Positions 11,032 through 21,279 of a stretch of DNA of 64,000 nucleotides are shown in pieces (position 1 is the first letter of the stretch; every line of letters starts with the position of its first letter). This DNA is from Odiellus spinosus. Taxonomy: Eukaryota > Arthropoda > Arachnida > Opiliones > Phalangiidae. Made by a program: the position numbers and the translations under genes. The stretch is from NCBI GenBank assembly GCA_963920705.1, contig OY987230.1, positions 1,922,001 to 1,986,000 on the forward strand, given 5' to 3'. The notes under the pieces are model-generated. The model had not been told where the DNA came from. It searched no databases and worked only from the letters and a program-made list of their open reading frames with translations.

Positions 11032-11049
11032 AAAATCCGTTGAAAAACA
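11032..11049 (+). repeat. 18-bp inverted repeat, right side of core
   Basis: aaaatccgttgaaaaaca, the partner of 10778-10795. The two bases on the core side differ by core end: 'ca' precedes it after a plus core and 'gg' after a minus core, which makes the boundary readable. The A-tract and the CpG in ccgttg are shared by nearly all copies. Confidence 0.93.
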
Positions 11050-11160
11050 AGAAAAATATGGCCAATTCAAGAAATCATAGAATATCAAAATAGTCAAATT
11101 TCAGATTTTCAAAATTCGCTTTTTGATATTAGATGTTTTTTGAATTGTCCATATTTTCCA
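11050..11160 (+). repeat. Linker, type a
   Basis: The 111-bp linker starts agaaaaatatggccaattc and ends gaattgtccatattttcca. Read against its own complement, the outer ~20 bp pair with few mismatches and the next ~20 bp pair with one single-base offset. The centre (around agtcaaatttcagatttt) pairs poorly. Type a most often follows a core ending in cttaaataataag or ctaaataataag, but this is not strict. Confidence 0.9.
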
Positions 11161-12709
11161 TGTTTTTCAACTGTTTTTCCAAAACTCTTGTTTTTTAGAT
11201 AGACCAAAATTTGGTCTTTCGAGTGGTCTTAATTTTGTCTAAATCGCTTAAAATTCAAAAGTTTTGTGTCCATTTGAATCCAATAATCTTGGATTTTTAA
11301 GCGTTTTTGCTTAATTTTAACCAATTTTATATTTGTCACAATTTTGCAATTTAGACAAAACCAAAGTCATTCGAAAGAGCAATTAATGGACAGTTTAAAT
11401 AATAAGAGTTTTCAAAAATCCGTTGAAAAACATGGAAAATATGGCCAATTCAAGAAATCATAGAATATCAAAATAGTCAAATTTCAGATTTTCAAAATTC
11501 GCTTTTTGATATTAGATGTTTTTTGAATTGTCCATATTTTCCATGTTTTTCAACGGATTTTCCAAAACTCTTTTTTTTAGATAGACCAAAATTTGGTCTT
11601 TCGATTGATCTTAATTTTGTCTAAATCGCTTAAAAATCAAAAGTTTTGTGTCCATTTGAATCCAATAATCTTGGATTTATAAGCGTTTTTGCTTAATTTT
11701 AACCAATTTTATATTTGTCACAATTTTGCAATTTAGACAAAACCAAAGTCATTCGAAAGAGCAATTAATGGACAGTTTAAATAATAAGAGTTTTCAAAAA
11801 TCCGTTGAAAAACATGGAAAATATGGACAATTCAAAAAACATCTAATATCAAAAAGCGAATTTTGAAAATCTGAAATTTGACTATTTTGATATTGTATGA
11901 TTTCTTGAATTGGCCATATTTTTCTTGTTTTTCAACGGATTTTCCAAAACTATTGTTTTTTAGATAGACCAAAATTCGGTCTTTCGAGTGGTCTTAATTT
12001 TGTCTAAATCGCTTAAAATTCAAAAGTTTTGTGTCCATTTGAATCCAATAATCTTGGATTTTTAAGCGTTTTTGCTTAATTTTAACCAATTTTATATTTG
12101 TCACGTTTTGGCAATTTAGACAAAACCAAAGTCATTCTAAAGAGCAATTAATGGACAGTCTAAATAATAAGAGTTTTCAAAAATCCGTTGAAAAACAAGA
12201 AAAATATGGCCAATTCAAGAAATCATAGAATATCAAAATAGTCAAATTTCAGATTTTCAAAATTCGCTTTTTGATATTAGATGTTTTTTGAATTGTCCAT
12301 ATTTTCCATGTTTTTCAACGGATTTTTGAAAACTCTTATTATTTAAACTGTCCATTAATTGCTTTTCGAATGACTTTGGTTTTGTCTAAATTGCAAAATT
12401 GTGACAAATATAAAATTGGTTAAAATAAAGCAAAAACGCTTAAAAATCCAAGATTATTGGATTCAAATGGACACAAAACTTTTGATTTTTAAGCGATTTA
12501 GACAAAATTAAGACCACTCGAAAGAGCAAATATTGGTCTATCTGAAAATCAAGAGTTTTGGAAAATCCGTTTAAAAACATGGAAAATATGGACAATTCAA
12601 AAAACATCTAATATCAAAAAGCGAATTTTTAAAATCTGAAATTCGACTATTTTGATATTGTATGATTTCTAGAATTGGCCATATTTTTCTTGTTTTTCAA
12701 CGGATTTTC

Positions 12710-12750
12710 CAAAACTATTGTTTTTTAGAGTAGTCTTAATTTTGTCTAAA
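12710..12750 (+). other. Core with 23-bp deletion (copy 1)
   Basis: After gttttttaga (ending at 12729) the core jumps to gtagtcttaatttt; the 23 bp that hold the 15-nt palindrome and the first ctttcga are missing. The deleted piece was bounded by 'ga' on both sides. The monomer is about 360 bp as a result. Confidence 0.88.
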
Positions 12751-14600
12751 TCGCTTAAAATTCAAAAGTGTTGTGTCCATTTGAATCCAATAATCTTGGA
12801 TTTTTAAGCGTTTTTGCTTAATTTTAACCAATTTTATATTTGTCACAATTTTACAATTTAGACAAAACAAAGTCATTCGAAAGAGCAATTAATGGACAGT
12901 TTAAATAATAAGAGTTTTCAAAAATCCGTTGAAAAACATGGAAAATATGGCCAATTCAAGAAATCATAGAATATCAAAATAGTCAAATTTCAGATTTTCA
13001 AAATTCGCTTTTTGATATTAGATGTTTTTTGAATTGTCCATATTTTCCATGTTTTTCAACGGATTTTCCAAAACTCTTGTTTTTTAGATAGACCAAAATT
13101 TGGTCTTTCGAGTGGTCTTAATTTTGTCTAAATCGCTTAAAAATCAAAAGTTTTGTGTCCATTTGAATCCAATAATCTTGGATTTTTAAGCGTTTTTGCT
13201 TAATTTTAACCAATTTTATATTTGTCACAATTTTGCAATTTAGACAAAACCAAAGTCATTCGAAAGAGCAATTAATGGACAGTTTAAATAATAAGAGTTT
13301 TCAAAAATCCGTTGAAAAACATGGAAAATATGGACAATTCAAAAAACATCTAATATCAAAAAGCGAATTTTGAAAATCTGAAATTTGACTATTTTGATAT
13401 TGTATGATTTCTTGAATTGGCCATATTTTTCTTGTTTTTCAACGGATTTTCCAAAACTATTGTTTTTTAGATAGACCAAAATTTGCTCTTTCGAGTGGTC
13501 TTAATTTTGTCTAAATCGCTTAAAATTCAAAAGTTTTGTGTCCATTTGAATCCAATAATCTTGGATTTTTAAGCGTTTTTGCTTAATTTTAACCAATTTT
13601 ATATTTGTCACGTTTTGGCAATTTAGACAAAACCAAAGTCATTCGAAAGAGCAATTAATGGACAGTCTAAATAATAAGAGTTTTCAAAAATCCGTTGAAA
13701 AACAAGAAAAATGTGGACAATTCAAGAAATCATAGAATATCAAAATAGTCAAATTTCAGATTTTCAAAATTCGCTTTTTGATATTAGATGTTTTTTGAAT
13801 TGTCCATATTTTCCATGTTTTTCAACGGATTTTCCAAAACTCTTGATTTTCAGATAGACCAATATTTGCTCTTTCGAGTGGTCTTAATTTTGTCTAAATC
13901 GTCTAAAAATCAAAAGTTTTGTGTCCATTTGAATCCAATAATCTTGGATTTTTAAGCGTTTTTGCTTAATTTTAACCAATTTTATATTTGTCACAATTTT
14001 GCAATTTAGACAAAAACAAAGTCATTCGAAAGAGCAATTAATGGACAGTCTTAATAATAAGAGTTTTCAAAAATCCGTTGAAAAACAAGAAAAATATGGC
14101 CAATTCAAAAAACATCTAATATCAAAAAGCGAATTTTGAAAATCTGAAATTTGACTATTTTGATATTCTATGATTTCTTGAATTGTCCACATTTTCCATG
14201 TTTTTCAACGGATTTTTGAAAACTCTTATTATTTAAACTGTCCATTAATTGCTCTTTCGAATGACTTTGGTATTGTCTAAATTGCAAAATTGTGACAAAT
14301 ATAAAATTGGTTAAAATAAAGCAAAAACGCTTAAAAATCCAAGATTATTGGATTCAAATGGACACAAAACTTTTGATTTTTAAGCGATTTAGACAAAATT
14401 AAGACCACTCGAAAGAGCAAATATTGGTCTATCTGAAAATCAAGAGTTTTGGAAAATCCGTTGAAAAACATGGAAAATATGGACAATTCAAAAAACATCT
14501 AATATCAAAAAGCGAATTTTTAAAATCTGAAATTCGACTATTTTGATATTGTATGATTTCTAGAATTGGCCATATTTTTCTTGTTTTTCAACGGATTTTC

Positions 14601-14641
14601 CAAAACTATTGTTTTTTAGAGTGGTCTTAATTTTGTCTAAA
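14601..14641 (+). other. Core with the same 23-bp deletion (copy 2)
   Basis: The junction at 14620/14621 is identical to that at 12729/12730 apart from one base (gtggtc against gtagtc). It is the second copy within the five-monomer repeat, so one deletion event followed by duplication explains both. Confidence 0.88.
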
Positions 14642-15610
14642 TCGCTTAAAATTCAAAAGTGTTGTGTCCATTTGAATCCAATAATCTTGGATTTTTAAGC
14701 GTTTTTGCGTAATTTTAACCAATTTTATATTTGTCACAATTTTACAATTTAGACAAAACAAAGTCATTCGAAAGAGCAATTAATGGACAGTTTAAATAAT
14801 AAGAGTTTTCAAAAATCCGTTGAAAAACATGGAAAATATGGCCAATTCAAGAAATCATAGAATATCAAAATAGTCAAATTTCAGATTTTCAAAACTCGCT
14901 TTTTGATATTAGATGTTTTTTGAATTGTCCATATTTTCCATGTTTTTCAACGGATTTTCCAAAACTCTTGTTTTTTAGATAGACCAAAATTTGGTCTTTC
15001 GAGTGGTCTTAATTTTGTCTAAATCGCTTAAAAATCAAAAGTTTTGTGTCCATTTGAATCCAATAATCTTGGATTTTTAAGCGTTTTTGCTTAATTTTAA
15101 CCAATTTTATATTTGTCACAATTTTGCAATTTAGACAAAACCAAAGTCATTCGAAAGAGCAATTAATGGACAGTTTAAATAATAAGAGTTTTCAAAAATC
15201 CGTTGAAAAACATGGAAAATATGGACAATTCAAAAAACATCTAATATCAAAAAGCGAATTTTGAAAATCTGAAATTTGACTATTTTGATATTGTATGATT
15301 TCTTGAATTGGCCATATTTTTCTTGTTTTTCAACGGATTTTCCAAAACTATTGTTTTTTAGATAGACCAAAATTTGCTCTTTCGAGTGGTCTTAATTTTG
15401 TCTAAATCGCTTAAAATTCAAAAGTTTTGTGTCCATTTGAATCCAATAATCTTGGATTTTTAAGCGTTTTTGCTTAATTTTAACCAATTTTATATTTGTC
15501 ACGTTTTGGCAATTTAGACAAAACCAAAGTCATTCGAAAGAGCAATTAATGGACAGTCTAAATAATAAGAGTTTTCAAAAATCCGTTGAAAAACAAGAAA
15601 AATGTGGACA

Positions 15611-18600
15611 ATTCAAGAAATCATAGAATATCAAAATAGTCAAATTTCAGATTTTCAAAATTCGCTTTTTGATATTAGATGTTTTTTGAATTGTCCATAT
15701 TTTCCATGTTTTTCAACGGATTTTCCAAAACTCTTGATTTTCAGATAGACCAATATTTGCTCTTTCGAGTGGTCTTAATTTTGTCTAAATCGTCTAAAAA
15801 TCAAAAGTTTTGTGTCCATTTGAATCCAATAATCTTGGATTTTTAAGCGTTTTTGCTTAATTTTAACCAATTTTATATTTGTCACAATTTTGCAATTTAG
15901 ACAAAAACAAAGTCATTCGAAAGAGCAATTAATGGACAGTCTTAATAATAAGAGTTTTCAAAAATCCGTTGAAAAACAAGAAAAATATGGCCAATTCAAA
16001 AAACATCTAATATCAAAAAGCGAATTTTGAAAATCTGAAATTTGACTATTTTGATATTCTATGATTTCTTGAATTGTCCACATTTTCCATGTTTTTCAAC
16101 GGATTTTTGAAAACTCTTATTATTTAAACTGTCCATTAATTGCTCTTTCGAATGACTTTGGTATTGTCTAAATTGCAAAATTGTGACAAATATAAAATTG
16201 GTTAAAATAAAGCAAAAACGCTTAAAAATCCAAGATTATTGGATTCAAATGGACACAAAACTTTTGATTTTTAAGCGATTTAGACAAAATTAAGACCACT
16301 CGAAAGAGCAAATATTGGTCTATCTGAAAATCAAGAGTTTTGGAAAATCCGTTGAAAAACATGGAAAATATGGACAATTCAAAAAACATCTAATATCAAA
16401 AAGCGAATTTTTAAAATCTGAAATTTGACTATTTTGATATTGTATGATTTCTAGAATTGGCCATAATTTTCTTGTTTTTCAACGGATTTTCCAAAACTAT
16501 TGTTTTTTAGATAGACCAAAATTTGGTCTTTCGAGTGGTCTTAATTTTGTCTAAATCGCTTAAAATTCAAAAGTTTTGTGTCCATTTGAATCCAATAATC
16601 TTGGATTTTTAAGCGTTTTTGCTTAATTTTAACCAATTTTATATTTGTCACAATTTTGCAATTTAGACAAAACCAAAGTCATTCGAAAGAGCAATTAATG
16701 GACAGTCTAAATAATAAGAGTTTTCAAAAATCCGTTGAAAAACAAGAAAAATGTGGACAATTCAAGAAATCATAGAATATCAAAATAGTCAAATTTCAGA
16801 TTTTCAAAATTCGCTTTTTGATATTAGATGTTTTTTGAATTGGCCATATTTTTCTTGTTTTTCAACGGATTTTTGAAAACTCTTATTATTAAGACTGTCC
16901 ATTAATTGCTCTTTCGAATGACTTTGTTTTTGTCTAAATTGCAAAATTGTGACAAATATAAAATTGGTTAAAATTAAGCAAAAACGCTTAAAAATCCAAG
17001 ATTATTGGATTCAAATGGACACAAAACTTTTGATTTTTAAGCGATTTAGACAAAATTAAGACCACTCGAAAGAGCAAATATTGGTCTATCTGAAAATCAA
17101 GAGTTTTGGAAAATCCGTTGAAAAACATGGAAAATATGGACAATTCAAAAACATCTAATATCAAAAAGCGAATTTTGAAAATCTGAAATTTGACTATTTT
17201 GATATTCTATGATTTCTTGAATTGGTTATATTTTTCTTGTTTTTCAACGGATTTTCCAAAACTATTGTTTTTTAGATAGACCAAAATTTGGTCTTTCGAG
17301 TGGTCTTAATTTTGTCTAAATCGCTTAAAATTCAAAAGTTTTGTGTCCATTTGAATCCAATAATCTTGGATTTTTAAGCGTTTTTGCTTAATTTTAACCA
17401 ATTTTATATTTGTCACGTTTTGGCAATTTAGACAAAACCAAAGTCATTCGAAAGAGCAATTAATGGACAGTCTAAATAATAAGAGTTTTCAAAAATCCGT
17501 TGAAAAACAAGAAAAATATGGCCAATTCAAGAAATCATAGAATATCAAAATAGTCAAATTTCAGATTTTCAAAATTCGCTTTTTGATATTAGATGTTTTT
17601 TGAATTGTCCATATTTTCCATGTTTTTCAACGGATTTTCCAAAACTCTTGTTTTTTAGATAGACCAAAATTTGGTCTTTCGAGTGGTCTTAATTTTGTCT
17701 AAATCGCTTAAAAATCAAAAGTTTTGTGTCCATTTGAATCCAATAATCTTGGATTTTTAAGCGTTTTTGCTTAATTTTAACCAATTTTATATTTGTCACA
17801 ATTTTGCAATTTAGACAAAACAAAGTCATTCGAAAGAGCAATTAATGGACAGTTTAAATAATAAGAGTTTTCAAATATCCGTTGAAAAACATGGAAAATA
17901 TGGACAATTCAAAAAACATCTAATATCAAAAAGCGAATTTTGAAAATCTGAAATTTGACTATTTTGATATTGTATGATTTCTTGAATTGGCCATATTTTT
18001 CTTGTTTTTCAACGGATTTTCCAAAACTATTGTTTTTTAGATAGACCAAAATTTGGTCTTTCGAGTGGTCTTAATTTTGTCTAAATCGCTTAAAATTCAA
18101 AAGTTTTGTGTCCTTTTGAATCCAATAATCTTGGATTTTTAAGCGTTTTTGCTTAATTTTAACCAATTTTATATTTGTCACAATTTTGCAATTTAGACAA
18201 AACCAAAGTCATTCGAAAGAGCAATTAATGGACAGTCTAAATAATAAATGTTTTCAAAAATCCGTTGAAAAACAAGAAAAATATGGCCAATTCAAGAAAT
18301 CATAGAATATCAAAATAGTCAAATTTCAGATTTTCAAAATTCGCTTTTTGATATTAGATGTTTTTTGAATTGTCCATATTTTCCATGTTTTTCAACGGAT
18401 TTTCCAAAACTCTTGATTTTCAGATAGACCAATATTTGCTCTTTCGAGTGGTCTTAATTTTGTCTAAATCGTCTAAAAATCAAAAGTTTTGTGTCCATTT
18501 GAATCCAATAATCTTGGATTTTTAAGCGTTTTTGCTTAATTTTAACCAATTTTATATTTGTCACAATTTTGCAATTTAGACAAAAACAAAGTCATTCGAA

Positions 18601-20969
18601 AGAGCAATTAATGGACAGTCTTAATAATAAGAGTTTTCAAAAATCCGTTGAAAAACAAGAAAAATATGGCCAATTCAAAAAACATCTAATATCAAAAAGC
18701 GAATTTTGAAAATCTGAAATTTGACTATTTTGATATTCTATGATTTCTTGAATTGTCCACATTTTCCATGTTTTTCAACGGATTTTTGAAAACTCTTATT
18801 ATTTAAACTGTCCATTAATTGCTCTTTCGAATGACTTTGGTATTGTCTAAATTGCAAAATTGTGACAAATATAAAATTGGTTAAAATAAAGCAAAAACGC
18901 TTAAAAATCCAAGATTATTGGATTCAAATGGACACAAAACTTTTGATTTTTAAGCGATTTAGACAAAATTAAGACCACTCGAAAGAGCAAATATTGGTCT
19001 ATCTGAAAATCAAGAGTTTTGGAAAATCCGTTGAAAAACATGGAAAATATGGACAATTCAAAAAACATCTAATATCAAAAAGCGAATTTTTAAAATCTGA
19101 AATTTGACTATTTTGATATTGTATGATTTCTAGAATTGGCCATAATTTTCTTGTTTTTCAACGGATTTTCCAAAACTATTGTTTTTTAGATAGACCAAAA
19201 TTTGGTCTTTCGAGTGGTCTTAATTTTGTCTAAATCGCTTAAAATTCAAAAGTTTTGTGTCCATTTGAATCCAATAATCTTGGATTTTTAAGCGTTTTTG
19301 CTTAATTTTAACCAATTTTATATTTGTCACGTTTTGGCAATTTGGACAAAACCAAAGTCATTCGAAAGAGCAATTAATGGACAGTCTAAATAATAAGAGT
19401 TTTCAAAAATCCGTTGAAAAACAAGAAAAATGTGGACAATTCAAGAAATCATAGAATATCAAAATAGTCAAATTTCAGATTTTCAAAATTCGCTTTTTGA
19501 TATTAGATGTTTTTTGAATTGGCCATATTTTTCTTGTTTTTCAACGGATTTTTGAAAACTCTTATTATTAAGACTGTCCATTAATTGCTCTTTCGAATGA
19601 CTTTGTTTTTGTCTAAATTGCAAAATTGTGACAAATATAAAATTGGTTAAAATTAAGCAAAAACGCTTAAAAATCCAAGATTATTGGATTCAAATGGACA
19701 CAAAACTTTTGATTTTTAAGCGATTTAGACAAAATTAAGACCACTCGAAAGAGCAAATATTGGTCTATCTGAAAATCAAGAGTTTTGGAAAATCCGTTGA
19801 AAAACATGGAAAATATGGACAATTCAAAAACATCTAATATCAAAAAGCGAATTTTGAAAATCTGAAATTTGACTATTTTGATATTCTATGATTTCTTGAA
19901 TTGGCCATATTTTTCTTGTTTTTCAACGGATTTTCCAAAACTATTGTTTTTTAGATAGACCAAAATTTGGTCTTTCGAGTGGTCTTAATTTTGTCTAAAT
20001 CGCTTAAAATTCAAAAGTTTTGTGTCCATTTGAATCCAATAATCTTGGATTTTTAAGCGTTTTTGCTTAATTTTAACCAATTTTATATTTGTCACGTTTT
20101 GGCAATTTAGACAAAACCAAAGTCATTCGAAAGAGCAATTAATGGACAGTCTAAATAATAAGAGTTTTCAAAAATCCGTTGAAAAACAAGAAAAATATGG
20201 CCAATTCAAGAAATCATAGAATATCAAAATAGTCAAATTTCAGATTTTCAAAATTCGCTTTTTGATATTAGATGTTTTTTGAATTGTCCATATTTTCCAT
20301 GTTTTTCAACGGATTTTCCAAAACTCTTGTTTTTTAGATAGACCAAAATTTGGTCTTTCGAGTGGTCTTAATTTTGTCTAAATCGCTTAAAAATCAAAAG
20401 TTTTGTGTCCATTTGAATCCAATAATCTTGGATTTTTAAGCGTTTTTGCTTAATTTTAACCAATTTTATATTTGTCACAATTTTGCAATTTAGACAAAAC
20501 AAAGTCATTCGAAAGAGCAATTAATGGACAGTTTAAATAATAAGAGTTTTCAAATATCCGTTGAAAAACATGGAAAATATGGACAATTCAAAAAACATCT
20601 AATATCAAAAAGCGAATTTTGAAAATCTGAAATTTGACTATTTTGATATTGTATGATTTCTTGAATTGGCCATATTTTTCTTGTTTTTCAACGGATTTTC
20701 CAAAACTATTGTTTTTTAGATAGACCAAAATTTGGTCTTTCGAGTGGTCTTAATTTTGTCTAAATCGCTTAAAATTCAAAAGTTTTGTGTCCTTTTGAAT
20801 CCAATAATCTTGGATTTTTAAGCGTTTTTGCTTAATTTTAACCAATTTTATATTTGTCACAATTTTGCAATTTAGACAAAACCAAAGTCATTCGAAAGAG
20901 CAATTAATGGACAGTCTAAATAATAAATGTTTTCAAAAATCCGTTGAAAAACAAGAAAAATATGGCCAA
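15611..20969. repeat. Seven-monomer higher-order repeat (- + - + + + +), two copies
   Basis: Copies 15611-18289 and 18290-20968 are 2679 bp apart, and the match continues to about 21150. Shared private marks are tattgtctaaattgc (16162 and 18841), ctttgtttttgtc in the second minus core, the reciprocal mosaic linker before it, caaatatccg (near 17873 and 20552), gtccttttgaatcc and aataaatgtttt (18243 and 20922). The copies differ by short patches, for example caattttgc against cgttttggc. The first minus core is shared with the end of the five-monomer repeat, so the two repeat types overlap. Confidence 0.9.
16745..16855. repeat. Reciprocal mosaic linker (inner part type a)
   Basis: Starts agaaaaatgtggacaattc, continues with the inner part in type a direction and ends gaattggccatatttttct. 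This is the product expected if the inner linker of a type b copy were reversed, with a small switch in the outer arm (ggaca joined to agaaaaat). Linkers opening with aatgtggaca also occur near 13710, 15600, 19430, 23252, 32057, 34355, 40483, 48903 and 60769. Confidence 0.83.
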
Positions 20970-21279
20970 TTCAAGAAATCATAGAATATCAAAATAGTCA
21001 AATTTCAGATTTTCAAAATTCGCTTTTTGATATTAGATGTTTTTTGAATTGTCCATATTTTCCATGTTTTTCAACGGATTTTCCAAAACTCTTGATTTTC
21101 AGATAGACCAATATTTGCTCTTTCGAGTGGTCTTAATTTTGTCTAAATCGCTTAAAATTCAAAAGTTTTGTGTCCATTTGAATCCAATAATCTTGGATTT
21201 TTCAGCGTTTTTGCTTAATTTTAACCAATTTTATATTTGTCACAATTTTGCAATTTAGACAAAACCAAAGTCATTCGAA

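Larger units (their letters stand above)
10778..11160 (+). repeat. Reference monomer, plus orientation (383 bp)
   Basis: This is a clean copy that shows the parts in order: an 18-bp inverted repeat (10778-10795), a 236-bp core (10796-11031), the complementary 18-bp repeat (11032-11049) and a 111-bp linker (11050-11160). 18+236+18+111 equals the 383-bp period. I chose it because it lies in a run of eight plus monomers, where the phase is unambiguous. The division into core and linker is mine, drawn where sequence stops changing orientation together. Confidence 0.93.
9247..12309 (+). repeat. Run of eight plus cores, monomers 25-32
   Basis: This is the longest stretch with a single core direction. 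Linkers inside the run still alternate between types a and b, showing that linker direction is independent of core direction. The first core of the run has a minus-type left junction (ttttgaaaac at 9261-9270) joined to a plus core. Confidence 0.87.
12285..16067. repeat. Five-monomer higher-order repeat (- + + + +), two copies
   Basis: Copy 1 is 12285-14175 and copy 2 is 14176-16067, with partial continuation to about 16500. Both carry the same 23-bp core deletion, aaattcgacta in the linker, caaaagtgttgtgtcc and, in the last core, tcgtctaaaaatc (13899 and 15790). The offset is 1890-1891 bp, i.e. five monomers minus 25 bp accounted for by the 23-bp deletion and two single-base losses. Copy boundaries fall in a linker at ttgaattgtccac. 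Confidence 0.9.

Noticed and set aside
21037..21258. 73-codon open frame spanning a linker end and core
   Set aside because: It exists only because point variants in one copy (for example aattc and ttcagcg at 21157 and 21203) remove stops found in neighbouring monomers. Other monomers do not keep the frame, so it is chance in satellite DNA.
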